Part shown: positions 44,206 to 53,385 of the stretch, in pieces | Layout: the number at the start of each line of letters is the position of its first letter | Position numbering within the stretch: the first letter of the stretch is position 1 | Assembly (NCBI RefSeq): GCF_040066175.1 | Contig: NZ_JBEAAM010000012.1 | Location: forward strand, 62,001-126,000 | DNA from: Solimonas sp040066175 | Lineage (GTDB): Bacteria; Pseudomonadota; Gammaproteobacteria; Nevskiales; Nevskiaceae | Direction of reading: 5' to 3' | DNA length: 64,000 nucleotides | The notes under the pieces: generated by a model | Database searches by the model: none | What the model saw: only the letters and a program-made list of their open reading frames with translations | What the model was told of the DNA's origin: nothing | Made by a program: the position numbers and the translations under genes

Positions 44206-45099
44206 ATGAGCAGCCTGACGCTCTACATCGGCAGCAAGAACCTCTCGTCCTGGTCGCTGCGCCCGTGGCTGCTGCTGCGCCATCACGGCGTGCGCTTCAA
44301 GGAAGTCCTGATCGACCTGTACCGGCCGGACACGCGCGCGCGCATCCTCGAACACTCGCCCAGCGGCCGCGTGCCGGCGCTGCTGCACGGGACGACGCGG
44401 GTCTGGGACTCGCTGGCGATCTGCGAGTACGCCGCGGAGACCTTCGCGCTGCCCGCGGCCTGGCCGATGGACCCGGCGGCGCGCGCCTATGCGCGCTCGA
44501 TCGCCGCAGAGATGCACAGCGGCTTCGCCGACCTGCGCCGGGAACTGTCGTTCGATGCCACGCGCGAGCCCGCGCCGGTGGCGGCGTCCGCCGCGGCGCA
44601 GGCCGACATCGAGCGCATCGGCACGATCTGGCGCGAGGCGCGCGACCGTTTCGGCGGGCAGGGCGACTGGCTGTGCGGCCATTTCGGCATCGCCGACGCG
44701 ATGTTCGCGCCGGTCGCGCTGCGTTTCGCCGGTTACGCCGTGAAGCTGGGCAAGGTCGAGCGGGCCTATGTCGAGCACGTGCTCGCGCATCCGGCAGTGC
44801 AGCAGTGGATCGAGGCGGCGGCGATGGAAGCACCGCCGCCCGCGCCGCCCGCCGGCCCGCTTGTCGCCAAAGCAGCCGATGCACCGGCGGCGGCGCTGAA
44901 GACCGCCGAGCGGCAGCCGACCGCCGCGAAGCCGGCCAATGCGAACCCGGCGAAAGAAGACGAGATCGGCGACGACGAGCTGCCGCCGGTGCCGAGCCGC
45001 AGCGCGGCGAAGGGGTCAATCGGGGACGGCCGCAAGGGCCAGGAATCCGGTCCGGGCGCGCCGGCGCGCGTGCGCTCGGTGATCCTGCCGCCGGACTGA
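44206..45099 (+). CDS. Glutathione S-transferase with long disordered C-terminal tail
   Basis: 297-residue protein. The N-terminal thioredoxin-fold GST domain (about 1-80) starts LTLYIGSKNLSSWSLRPWLLLRHHG, with Ser residues at the glutathione-activating position and the PALLHG cis-Pro and WDSLAICEY segments. The helical C-domain runs about 90-210. Beyond residue 215 an Ala/Pro-rich, charged extension of about 80 residues follows, which ordinary GSTs lack. A GTG at 44197 is an alternative start. It is convergent with a second, unrelated-looking GST gene that ends only 1 bp away. Confidence 0.88.
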   Translation: MSSLTLYIGSKNLSSWSLRPWLLLRHHGVRFKEVLIDLYRPDTRARILEHSPSGRVPALLHGTTRVWDSLAICEYAAETFALPAAWPMDPAARAYARSIAAEMHSGFADLRRELSFDATREPAPVAASAAAQADIERIGTIWREARDRFGGQGDWLCGHFGIADAMFAPVALRFAGYAVKLGKVERAYVEHVLAHPAVQQWIEAAAMEAPPPAPPAGPLVAKAADAPAAALKTAERQPTAAKPANANPAKEDEIGDDELPPVPSRSAAKGSIGDGRKGQESGPGAPARVRSVILPPD

Positions 45100-45100
45100 C

Positions 45101-45853
45101 TCAGGGGGTGCCGGCCCGCCGGCGGTGCAGTCCGTACATGCGCCGCACCCAGGCCGTGCCGGGGTGGCCGCGCCAGCGGTCGAGCCAGTGCTGCAGGCCG
45201 CGCGGATACGGCTGGGGCAGGCGCACCGGATATTCCGGCGCCAGCGCGGTCAGGAACAGCACGGTCGCAACGGACAGGTCGGCGAGCGTGAAGCGGTCGC
45301 CGACCAGGTAGTCACGATCGCGCACGCGCGCCGCGACCCAGTCCAGCGCTTCCTGCGTCGCTGCGCGGCCCTGCGCGGCGCGTTCGGCGGTGATGCCCAT
45401 GTCGGCGCGCATCGCCGGGCGCACCAGCAGCGGAAAGCTCGCGACATAGGCCGCGCGCAGCAGCGGCGAGAACGGCTGTGCCCAGACGCGCGCCATGTAG
45501 GTGCCGTGCGGCAGCAGTTCGTGGAAGGCGGCGAGACGCACCGATGGACCATACTCGTCGGCGAAGTGGCGCACGATGCGCCACACCTCCTCGCGCTGCG
45601 CCGCGTCGTCCGGCAGCAGGGGATGCTGCGGATGACGCGCTTCGAGGTCGGCGAGGATGTCGAGCGACTGCGTCAGCACGCGGTCACCGTCGCGCAGTAC
45701 CGGCACGGTCTTCTGCCCGAAGCGCGGCAGCAGCTGCACGACGTGTGGCCCCGGCAGCAGGTCGCGCGCGCGGTAGTCCAGTCCTTTGTGATCGAGCGCC
45801 CAGCGCACCAGCTCCGGATACATCGACACGTTGAACTGCCACAGCTCGATCAC
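45101..45853 (-). CDS. Glutathione S-transferase family protein
   Basis: 250-residue soluble GST-like protein. The N-terminal domain MIELWQFNVSMYPELVRWALDHKGLDY has the thioredoxin-fold start, with QKTVPVLRDGDRVLTQSLDILADLE supplying the cis-Pro and glutathione-contacting Gln-Ser. The C-terminal helical domain includes DRDYLVGDRFTLADLSVAT, a common GST motif. The start is GTG (45853), overlapping the stop of a small upstream ORF (GTGA). Substrate is unknown. It is probably co-transcribed with ttcA. Confidence 0.88.
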   Translation of the reverse strand: MIELWQFNVSMYPELVRWALDHKGLDYRARDLLPGPHVVQLLPRFGQKTVPVLRDGDRVLTQSLDILADLEARHPQHPLLPDDAAQREEVWRIVRHFADEYGPSVRLAAFHELLPHGTYMARVWAQPFSPLLRAAYVASFPLLVRPAMRADMGITAERAAQGRAATQEALDWVAARVRDRDYLVGDRFTLADLSVATVLFLTALAPEYPVRLPQPYPRGLQHWLDRWRGHPGTAWVRRMYGLHRRRAGTP

Positions 45854-45978
45854 GGCGCGTTCTCCACGGCGGCGACCGCGAAGCCGTCACCGCGCAGCTG
45901 TGCCGTGAGCAGCGCCGCCCAGGCGCGCGCCGCCGCGTCCTGCAGCGCCGCCGCGAGCAGGGCCGCGCCGCGCGTCAC
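45850..45978 (-). CDS. Possible 42-residue protein coupled between ttcA and the GST gene
   Basis: Open frame MTRGAALLAAALQDAAARAWAALLTAQLRGDGFAVAAVENAP (42 residues, shown here in part: MTRGAALLAAALQDAAARAW). Its GTG overlaps the ttcA TGA, and its own TGA overlaps the GST GTG, both as GTGA. The first 30 residues would form an Ala/Leu-rich amphipathic helix. Precise overlaps on both sides suggest translation; composition alone, in a GC-rich genome, does not prove it. No family recognised. Confidence 0.35.
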   Translation of the reverse strand: MTRGAALLAAALQDAAARAWAALLTAQLRGDGFAVAAVENAP

Positions 45979-46850
45979 TCGGCCTTGTCCGCAATCAGCC
46001 AGTCGGAGGCCGTGCGCGCGTCGCCGCCCAGGCCGGCAAAGTCGAACAGCGTCGGATCGGCGAGCTGCGAAGGCGCGACATTGGTCAGCGCGGCGAAGGC
46101 CTGTTCGATGCGTGCAGGATGCTCGCGCTCCCAGGCGTCCATCATCCTGCGCACCTGCTTGCGCTGCAGCTGTTCCTGCGAGCCGCACAGATTGCAGGGA
46201 ATGATCGGAAAGGCTTTCTGCTCGGCGTAGGCGGCGATATCGCGCTCGCGGCAGTAGGCGAGCGGGCGGATGACGACGTTGCGGCCGTCGTCCGACAACA
46301 GCTTCGGCGGCATCGCCGCGAGCTTGCCGCCGTGGAACAGGTTGAGGAAGAAGGTCGCGACGATGTCGTCCTTGTGATGGCCGAGCGCGATCTTGGTGAA
46401 CCCCTGCTCCTGCGCGTAGCTGTACAGCGCGCCGCGGCGCAGGCGCGAACACAGCGAGCACAGGGTCTTGCCTTCCGGAATGACGCGCTTGACCACCGAG
46501 TAGGTGTCCTGCTCGAGGATGTGGAAGGGCACGCCGAGCGCCTTGAGGTAACCCGGCAGCACGTGCTCGGGGAAGCCCGGCTGCTTCTGGTCGAGATTGA
46601 CCGCGACCAGTTCGAATTTCACCGGCGCCTTGGCCTGAAGCTGCAGCAGCAGGTCGAGCATCGTGTAGCTGTCCTTGCCGCCGGACAGGCAGACCATCAC
46701 GCGGTCGCCTTCGACGATCATGTTGTAGTCCATGATCGCCTGGCCGACCTGCCGGCGCAGGCGCTTGGCCAGCTTGTTCGACTCCACCCGCGCGCGTGCA
46801 GGGTCGCGGACCGGGAAGGCAACGGGAACTTCGGCAGCGGAAGCGGACAT
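45975..46850 (-). CDS. ttcA: tRNA 2-thiocytidine(32) synthetase TtcA
   Basis: PP-loop ATPase that thiolates cytidine 32 of certain tRNAs using an iron-sulfur cluster. The 291 residues contain the PP-loop SGGKDS (56-61), the cluster-binding CSLC in KTLCSLCSRLRRG, GHHKDDIVATFFLNLF and a second CxxC in IIPCNLCGSQEQLQR. The ATG at 46850 is preferred; an in-frame ATG at 46880 would add ten residues with no conserved feature. It is downstream of the peptide transporter on the same strand. Confidence 0.95.
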   Translation of the reverse strand: MSASAAEVPVAFPVRDPARARVESNKLAKRLRRQVGQAIMDYNMIVEGDRVMVCLSGGKDSYTMLDLLLQLQAKAPVKFELVAVNLDQKQPGFPEHVLPGYLKALGVPFHILEQDTYSVVKRVIPEGKTLCSLCSRLRRGALYSYAQEQGFTKIALGHHKDDIVATFFLNLFHGGKLAAMPPKLLSDDGRNVVIRPLAYCRERDIAAYAEQKAFPIIPCNLCGSQEQLQRKQVRRMMDAWEREHPARIEQAFAALTNVAPSQLADPTLFDFAGLGGDARTASDWLIADKAE

Positions 46851-46901
46851 CGGTACAGCCTGGACTCGGTGGGCCGCCATTCTCGCACGGCGCCCCGGTG
46901 G

Positions 46902-48503
46902 TCAGTGCTCCTCGGCGGCCAGTTCGAGCGGCGCTTCCGCCTCGCGGACGAAGGTCTTCTCCCGGTAGAACAGGGCGACGAGGATGAACAGCGTCGCCGC
47001 CACCGCCATCACGCCGGCGAAGAAGAGGAAGTACATCGGCCCGACCAGGGCATAGGTGGAGACGCGCGCGGCGTCGGCATTGAACCGGCCTTCGCTGACC
47101 ACCGGCTGGCGCGAGGTCGCGTCCATCAGCCGGACGCTGCGGGCGCCGGAATCGACTTCGGCGACGAGGTAGGTGCCGGCCAGCGGCTCGGTGGTACCGT
47201 CGGCCTTGCGCACGGTCACGCCGGTGTCGCCGGCGAAGTCGATCTTCTGGCCGATCTGGAAGGCTGCGGCCTGTTCGATCTGCACCCAGGTCTGCGCGCC
47301 GGTTGCACCGCCACGCGCCTGCAGCGGCTCGACCATGAAGCCGTTGACCGCGGCGGTGAACAGGTTGCCGACGCTGGTCGAAAGCAGGAACAGCGCCATG
47401 ATGAAGCTCTTCATCTTCAGCGGCGCCTGCTTGTAGCTGAATTCCAGCGCGGTGATCGACACCAGCACCTCCGCGGCGGTGAGGATGAAATAGGCCAGGA
47501 TCTGCCACCACACCGAGGTGACGATGCCCGCCTGGATGCGGCTCTCGATCCAGGCCACCAGGACGAACGAACCGGCGACCAGGAACATGCCCATCGCCAT
47601 CTTGCGCAGCGGCGTGACCGTGAAGAAACGGCCCATCGCCGGGTAGATCAGGTAGGTGAAGATCGGCACCTGGATCAGGATGAACAGCGCGTTCACCACC
47701 TGGATCTGCGCCGGCAGGATCTCGAAGCCGAAGGCCAGACGCTTGTCCATCAGGTCGGACTGCGCCTGCAGCACCCAGGTCTGGCCGTTGGACTGCTCCC
47801 ACAGCGACCAGAAGAAGGCGACGAACAGGTAGATCAGCGCCAGCCGCGCGATGATGCCCAGCCCCTCCGCGGAGAACACGTCGCGCAGCCAGGCCTTGCC
47901 GGCGGGCGGCACCACGGCGAACTTGTTGCGCCCCAGCCAGAACACGGTGACAGCGACCGCCATCATCACCGCCGGCAGACCGAACGCGACCTTCGGGCCA
48001 TAGTTCGGCAGCAGCCAGGGACACAGCGAGATCGAGATCAGCGAGCCGGCGTTGATCGACAGGTAGAACCACGAGAACGCGCGCTCGATCAGGTGCTGAT
48101 TCGACGCGGTGAACTGGTCGCCGACATTGGTGGACACGCAGGGCTTGATGCCGCCGGTGCCGAGCGCGATCAGGAACAGGCCGACCGCCATCGACTGCGG
48201 GCTGTCGGACAGCGCCAGCAGCGCACAGCCGGCGACGTAGGCCGACGAGAAGATCATGATGGTGCGGAACTTGCCGAGGAACACGTCGGACACGATCGCG
48301 CCGAGCAACGGGAAGAAGTACGCGCCGGACTTGAACAGTGACTGCCAGGTCGTCGCTTGCGCCTCGCCGAAGCGCAGGAAGTTGACCATGTACACGGTCA
48401 GGATCGCGTTGATGCCGTAGTAGCAGAAGCGCTCGGCGAACTCGTTGATGACGATGTACGGAATGCCGGCCGGCATGCGCGCCGGCTGTGTCGTGCTGTT
48501 CAT
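46902..48503 (-). CDS. Proton-dependent oligopeptide transporter (POT/PTR family)
   Basis: Major-facilitator transporter importing di- and tripeptides with protons, 533 residues and about 14 hydrophobic helices. The proton-coupling ExxER motif is in NEFAERFCYYG (about residues 20-30). FSWFYLSINAGSLIS and the C-terminal family blocks are present. Between the last two helices a soluble insertion of about 70 residues (roughly 410-490) carries SH3-like strand patterns. Start ATG 48503 chosen; an upstream in-frame codon at 48533 has no support. Two M20 peptidases in the window could supply or process peptides, an inference only. Confidence 0.9.
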   Translation of the reverse strand: MNSTTQPARMPAGIPYIVINEFAERFCYYGINAILTVYMVNFLRFGEAQATTWQSLFKSGAYFFPLLGAIVSDVFLGKFRTIMIFSSAYVAGCALLALSDSPQSMAVGLFLIALGTGGIKPCVSTNVGDQFTASNQHLIERAFSWFYLSINAGSLISISLCPWLLPNYGPKVAFGLPAVMMAVAVTVFWLGRNKFAVVPPAGKAWLRDVFSAEGLGIIARLALIYLFVAFFWSLWEQSNGQTWVLQAQSDLMDKRLAFGFEILPAQIQVVNALFILIQVPIFTYLIYPAMGRFFTVTPLRKMAMGMFLVAGSFVLVAWIESRIQAGIVTSVWWQILAYFILTAAEVLVSITALEFSYKQAPLKMKSFIMALFLLSTSVGNLFTAAVNGFMVEPLQARGGATGAQTWVQIEQAAAFQIGQKIDFAGDTGVTVRKADGTTEPLAGTYLVAEVDSGARSVRLMDATSRQPVVSEGRFNADAARVSTYALVGPMYFLFFAGVMAVAATLFILVALFYREKTFVREAEAPLELAAEEH

Positions 48504-48545
48504 GTGCTGTCCCCGGGGCCGCATGCCGGCCACAAGGCGCGGAGT

Positions 48546-48818
48546 CTAGGAACCCGGATGCCGCAGGCGCCTGAGGATTTCCCCCTCGTCCAGCCCGGTG
48601 ATCTCGATCAGCTTCTGCGCGCTGGTGTCGCCGCGCACGATCGTGAACGCCGACCTGGGCAAATGCAGCACCTCCGCCAGCAGCTCGATCACCGCCTGGT
48701 TGGCCTTGCCCTTCTCCGGCGCGGCGGTCACCGACAGCTTGAGCGTGTCGCCCATCCAGCCGTTGAGCGCGTTGCGCCCGCCCTTGGGCGTGACCTTGAG
48801 CTGCAGGCGCACGCTCAA
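48546..48818 (-). CDS. DUF167 family protein (YggU-like)
   Basis: Small 90-residue alpha/beta protein of the DUF167/UPF0235 family, function unknown. It carries the family core RLQLKVTPKGGRNAL, LKLSVTAAPEKGKANQAVIELLAE (abridged) and VRGDTSAQKLIEI. The family is often found near yggT/yggS in other genomes, which is not the case here. Start is TTG at 48818 overlapping the upstream M20 stop (TTGA), or GTG at 48812. Confidence 0.88.
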   Translation of the reverse strand: MSVRLQLKVTPKGGRNALNGWMGDTLKLSVTAAPEKGKANQAVIELLAEVLHLPRSAFTIVRGDTSAQKLIEITGLDEGEILRRLRHPGS

Positions 48819-50284
48819 GCCCCCGTGTTCTGCAGCAGGCGGATGTAGAAGCGCACCATGTCGGCGTAGGCCTCGATGCCGATGCGTTCATCGGTGCCGT
48901 GCACGCGCGGCTGGTCGTCCGGAGTGTACGGATACGGCGAGAAATACCAGGCCTGGTCGCGCAGATCCGCGTAGTGGCGGTTGTCGGTGGTCGCCAGGAT
49001 GATGCCGCTGGTCACCAGCGCCTGCGGGAAGATCTCGTTGACGGTTCTCTCGATCAGCGTGAACTCCGGCGACTGCGGGTCGGACAGCGGCGGCGCCTCG
49101 TTGGCGAAACCGGTGCCGGCGGCGATCTCGACCGCAATCGCCGGATCGTCGATCGCACGCCGCAGATGCTCGCGCGCGTCGGCGATGCGGTCACCCGGCA
49201 GCAGGCGCACATTGACCAGCGCCTGCGCCTCGCTCGGCAGCACGTTGTCCTTGACGCCGGCCCGGACCACGGTGACCGCCTGCGTCGAGCGGATCAGCGC
49301 GTCGGTGATCGGCGTCGCGGACAGGGCGCGCAGCAGCAGCGGTTCGAACAGGTCGCGGTTGGCGATCAGCACGCGCTCCGCCACCGGCATGTGCGGCGCG
49401 AGGCGGTCGAGCATGCCGGCCACCGGCGGCAGCAGCCGCGCCGGCATCGGCCGCTCGGCGAGGCGTGACAGCGCCCGCGCCAGCCGCAGGATCGCGTTGT
49501 CGGGTCCCGGTGTGGATGCATGGCCGCCGCTGCCCTGCGCGGTCAGGCGAAAGGTCGCGTAACCCTTCTCGCCGGCCATGATCGCGGCGACCGGCGCATC
49601 GACGCCGGCGATGATGCCCCGGGTGATCGCGCTGCCCTCGTCCAGCGTCCACGCCAGACGCGCGCCGCGCGCGCGCAGCGTTGCCGCGATGCGCGCCGCG
49701 CCGTCGGCACCGCCGACCTCCTCGTCGTGGCCATAGGCGAAATAGACCGTGCACGCGGGCCGGAAGCCTTGCGTGAGCAGCCATTCGACCGCTTCGAGCT
49801 GGGCGATCAGGTTGGACTTGTCGTCGAGCGCGCCGCGGCCCCAGACGTAGCCGTCGGCGATCGCACCGGCGAACGGCGGATGCGTCCAGCGTCGCTCGGT
49901 GCCGGGTTCGACCGGGACGACATCCATGTGCGCGGCGAGCAGCGCCGGCCTGCACGTCCTGTCGCTGCCGGCCCACCGGTAGAGCAGACCGAATGCACCG
50001 ATCGCTTCGACGTCCAGCGTGCGATGCAGCTGCGGAAACTGCGCGCGCAGCAGCGCATGGAACCGGCGGAACGGTTCCGGATCGATGCGTTCCGCTTCGG
50101 CGTAGGAGACGGTCGGCAGGCGCAGTGCGTCGGCGAGGCGCGCGGCCAGTGCCGTGTCGTCGAGCGCGACCCGCGCAACCGGCGCCGCCAGCTTCGGTGC
50201 CGGCTGCAGGCGGCCGGCACGGCCAGCCAGCAATGCGGCGCACGACAGCGCCGCGACCGCGAGGACCAGGGTCGCGCGTTTCAT
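48815..50284 (-). CDS. M20 family metallopeptidase, carboxypeptidase-S/aminoacylase-like, exported or anchored
   Basis: Zinc peptidase of 489 residues with an N-terminal hydrophobic signal/anchor (about 4-22). Metal-site motifs: LLAAHMDVVPV (His/Asp), GRGALDDKSN (bridging Asp), GHDEEVGG (catalytic and metal Glu), then a dimerisation domain beginning near GEKGYATFRL, and RVHGTDERIGI near the C-terminus (metal His). This matches the yeast Cps1/PM20D1 branch, which hydrolyses peptides or N-acyl amino acids. Start ATG 50284 gives the signal. It lies 44 bp beyond the RND operon and may share its transcript. Confidence 0.88.
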   Translation of the reverse strand: MKRATLVLAVAALSCAALLAGRAGRLQPAPKLAAPVARVALDDTALAARLADALRLPTVSYAEAERIDPEPFRRFHALLRAQFPQLHRTLDVEAIGAFGLLYRWAGSDRTCRPALLAAHMDVVPVEPGTERRWTHPPFAGAIADGYVWGRGALDDKSNLIAQLEAVEWLLTQGFRPACTVYFAYGHDEEVGGADGAARIAATLRARGARLAWTLDEGSAITRGIIAGVDAPVAAIMAGEKGYATFRLTAQGSGGHASTPGPDNAILRLARALSRLAERPMPARLLPPVAGMLDRLAPHMPVAERVLIANRDLFEPLLLRALSATPITDALIRSTQAVTVVRAGVKDNVLPSEAQALVNVRLLPGDRIADAREHLRRAIDDPAIAVEIAAGTGFANEAPPLSDPQSPEFTLIERTVNEIFPQALVTSGIILATTDNRHYADLRDQAWYFSPYPYTPDDQPRVHGTDERIGIEAYADMVRFYIRLLQNTGA

Positions 50285-50328
50285 GCAGGCGTATGCAGGC
50301 GAGGGCTCGACACGGCCCATCCTACGAT

Positions 50329-53300
50329 CTACGCATCGACCCTCGCCAGCGGCCACCAGTCGCGTGCTCGCTGCAGCACGCGTCGCCCCCAGTGGCCGAG
50401 GTCTTCGAGTGCGAGATAGATCGTCGGCAGCACGAGCAGCGACACGGCCGTCGAGAACACCAGTCCGCCGATGATCGCGCGCGCCATCGGGTAGTAGGCC
50501 GGACCCTCGCCGCCGATCGCCGTGTCCCCGAGCGCCAGCGGCACCATGCCCAGCACCGTCGTCGCCGCGGTCATCAGGATCGGCCGCAGCCGGTCGCGCG
50601 AACCCTTGACGATCGCGCGCGTGCGCTCCAGGCCTTCGGCGCGCAGCTGGTTGACGTGATCGATCAGCACGATGCCGTTGTTCACGACCACGCCCATCAG
50701 GACCAGCATGCCGATCAGCGCCATGAACGAAAAGGCGGTGCCGGTGGCGAAGAAGAACCAGTACACGCCGATGAACGAGAACAGGATGCCGGTGATGATC
50801 GCGGTTGGCGCCAGCAGCGACTCGAACAACGCGGCCATGACGATGTAGATGCAGGCGATCGCCAGCAGCATGTTCTGCACCATCACCTGCATGCTTTCCT
50901 GCTCGTCGTCGAAGGCCTGGCCGTAGCCCCAGCTGTAGCCCGGCGGCAGCTGCAGCTCCGCCAGCGTGCGGTCCACGTTCTTGCGCGCGTCTTCCGAGGT
51001 GATTCCGTCCCTGGTGCTGAACTCGATGCTCAGCGCGGCATGGCGGTTCTCGCGCCGGATCGCGCCGGGCACGTCGCCGATCGACAGTTCCGCGAGCGCC
51101 GACAGCGCCACGCGCTCGCCGCCGGGGGTGACGATCGGCAGCGAACGCAAGGCATCGAGGTCGAGACGGTCGGCGCGACGAAACTGCAGCAGCAGTTCGA
51201 CTTCGCCGGTCGGCGTGCGATAGGGCTTGAGCTCGACGCCGCGCATCGCGCCGGCGACGACTTCGGCGACCTGCTGGCTCGACAGGCCGTACAGGCGGGC
51301 CTTGTCGCGATCGACGCGCACGCGCACCTCCCAGTCGGCCGCAGTGGCCTTGAGGCGTACGTCGGTCAGGCCTTCGACGCCGCGCACGACGCGCTCGACC
51401 TCACGCGCGACATCGCGCAGGCGCTCGGCCGACTCGCCGAAGACCTGCACGGAGAGCTTCTCGCCGGAGCCCTGACGCTGGTCGTCGAAGCTAGGTTCGC
51501 CGATGGCGATCTTCGGCAGCTCCTTGCGCATCGCGTCCTTGATCTGCTGCGGTGTCTGCGTGCGCTGGTCCTTGTCCTTGAGAATGATGCTCGTCTCGGC
51601 GCGGCCCTGATCGAAATACGAATACACCGAATCGATCTCGAAGCGGGCCTTGTTGGCGAACAGGAACGCCTCGACGGTGTTGACGGCCTCCTCGACCTTG
51701 TCGAGACGATAGACGTTGTTGACGTTGTAGCGCAGGAACAGGCGCTTGCTGCTGTCCTGCGGGAACATGTCGTTCTTCACGAACATCGCCGGCACCGCGA
51801 CGCTGGCCAGCGTCAAGATGATGAACAGCGCGGTCTTGCCGGGGTGGCGCAAGGTCCATTCGAGCACGCGTGCGTAGCGGTCGGCGAGCCGCTCGATCCA
51901 GCCGACATGGCCGTTGCCGCGCACGGCCAGCTGCGTGGTCAGTTGCGGGATCAGCGTCAGCGCGACGAGCAGCGACGCCGCCAGCGACACGCAGATGGTC
52001 ACGGCGACGTGCGCGAGGTAGATCGTGATCTCGTTCTGCACGCCGAAGATGTTGGGCAGGAACACGATCGCCGTCGTCAGCGTGCCGAGGACGACGGCGA
52101 GGCCGACGCTGCGCGTGCCGTGCAGCGTCGCATCGACGGCGCCGAGTCCCGCGCCGCGTGCCTTGAAGATCGATTCGGTGACAACCACCGCATTGTCCAC
52201 CAGCATGCCGACCGACAGCATCAGCCCCATCAGGCTGAGGATGTTCAGCGAGTAGCCGAGGAAGTACATGACCGCCAGCGTGATCAGCAGTGACAGCGGA
52301 ACGGCGGTGGTGACGATCAGCGTCATGCGCCAGTCGCGCAGGAACAGGTAGAGAACGGCGATCGACAGAACGGCGCCGATCAGGCCGGCGTCGAGCAGGT
52401 CGTCGAGCGAGCTGCGCACGCTGTCGCCGGTGTTGTCCATCACGTACAGGCTGATGCCGGCCATCTCCGGCAGGCGCTTCACCGCCTCGAACTCGGCGAG
52501 CGCACGATCCGCCACCTCGACCAGGTTGGCCCCGGTTTCCTTGAACACGTTGACGCCGACCGCGTAGCGTCCGTCGAGGTGGCGTCCATAGGTGCGGACC
52601 GGCTCGGCATAGGTCACGTCGGCGATGTCGCCCAGCCGCAGGCCGCGGGCATCGACCGGCATCGCGCGGATCTCGTCGAGGCTGGCGAAGCGCGCCTCCG
52701 GCTTGACGTACCAGCGGCGGCCGGATTCGATCAGATTGCCCGCGGTCGTCGCGAAGTTGGCGCGCTGCAGGGTCTGCGCCAGTGCGCGCAGATCGACCCC
52801 GTGCGCGGCGACCCGGTCAGCGGCGAGTTCGATGCGCACTTCCTTGGGCACAACCCCGTACAGCTCGACGCGCGACACGCCCGGCAGGCGCTCGATACGC
52901 CGCTTGAGATTGCGTTCGAGCATGTCGTAGGCGCCGGACAGGTCGCGCTCGGCCGACACGCGCAGGGTCAGCACCGGAATGCTGCCGGACTCGAACCTGC
53001 GGATGTGCAGCCGCTCGACGTCCTGCGGCAGCTCGTCGCGGATGGCGTCGATCTTGTCGCGCGCCTCGATGCCGCGGATCGCCAGATCCTGGCCCCAGCC
53101 GAAGTAGATCTCGATCTGCGCGCCGTTGTCGGTGGACGTCGATCTCATGCGCTCGATGCCGGGCAGCGTCGCCAGCGCCTCCTCGATCGGCCGGGTGACG
53201 CGTCGCTCCACTTCCTCGGGTGTCGAGTTGCGGTAAGGCACCTCGATGAAAATGCCGGGAAACTCGATGTCGGGGAGGAATTCGAGCGGCAAGCGGCTGC

Positions 53301-53385
53301 CGCCGATCAGCCCGATCACCGTCATGCAGACGAAGAACATCGCCACCGTGACCGGCCGCTTCAGCGACAGCTCGGTGAGATTCAC
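50329..53385 (-). CDS. RND-family efflux permease (HAE1 type), second subunit
   Basis: Inner-membrane proton-driven pump of 1018 residues with two six-helix repeats and large periplasmic loops after TM1 and TM7. The proton-relay pair GMLVDNAVVV (Asp) is present in TM4, and VVNNGIVLID in the second repeat. The GTG start overlaps the stop of the other permease (GTGA). Adaptor-permease-permease order recalls MdtABC, in which two different permeases form a hetero-trimer. No outer-membrane factor gene is adjacent, so a TolC-like channel encoded elsewhere is expected. Substrates unknown. Confidence 0.93.
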   Translation of the reverse strand: MNLTELSLKRPVTVAMFFVCMTVIGLIGGSRLPLEFLPDIEFPGIFIEVPYRNSTPEEVERRVTRPIEEALATLPGIERMRSTSTDNGAQIEIYFGWGQDLAIRGIEARDKIDAIRDELPQDVERLHIRRFESGSIPVLTLRVSAERDLSGAYDMLERNLKRRIERLPGVSRVELYGVVPKEVRIELAADRVAAHGVDLRALAQTLQRANFATTAGNLIESGRRWYVKPEARFASLDEIRAMPVDARGLRLGDIADVTYAEPVRTYGRHLDGRYAVGVNVFKETGANLVEVADRALAEFEAVKRLPEMAGISLYVMDNTGDSVRSSLDDLLDAGLIGAVLSIAVLYLFLRDWRMTLIVTTAVPLSLLITLAVMYFLGYSLNILSLMGLMLSVGMLVDNAVVVTESIFKARGAGLGAVDATLHGTRSVGLAVVLGTLTTAIVFLPNIFGVQNEITIYLAHVAVTICVSLAASLLVALTLIPQLTTQLAVRGNGHVGWIERLADRYARVLEWTLRHPGKTALFIILTLASVAVPAMFVKNDMFPQDSSKRLFLRYNVNNVYRLDKVEEAVNTVEAFLFANKARFEIDSVYSYFDQGRAETSIILKDKDQRTQTPQQIKDAMRKELPKIAIGEPSFDDQRQGSGEKLSVQVFGESAERLRDVAREVERVVRGVEGLTDVRLKATAADWEVRVRVDRDKARLYGLSSQQVAEVVAGAMRGVELKPYRTPTGEVELLLQFRRADRLDLDALRSLPIVTPGGERVALSALAELSIGDVPGAIRRENRHAALSIEFSTRDGITSEDARKNVDRTLAELQLPPGYSWGYGQAFDDEQESMQVMVQNMLLAIACIYIVMAALFESLLAPTAIITGILFSFIGVYWFFFATGTAFSFMALIGMLVLMGVVVNNGIVLIDHVNQLRAEGLERTRAIVKGSRDRLRPILMTAATTVLGMVPLALGDTAIGGEGPAYYPMARAIIGGLVFSTAVSLLVLPTIYLALEDLGHWGRRVLQRARDWWPLARVDA

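Noticed and set aside
46119..48341. A 740-codon plus-strand open frame across ttcA and the peptide transporter
   Set aside because: Antisense to two well-supported genes; low-complexity composition.
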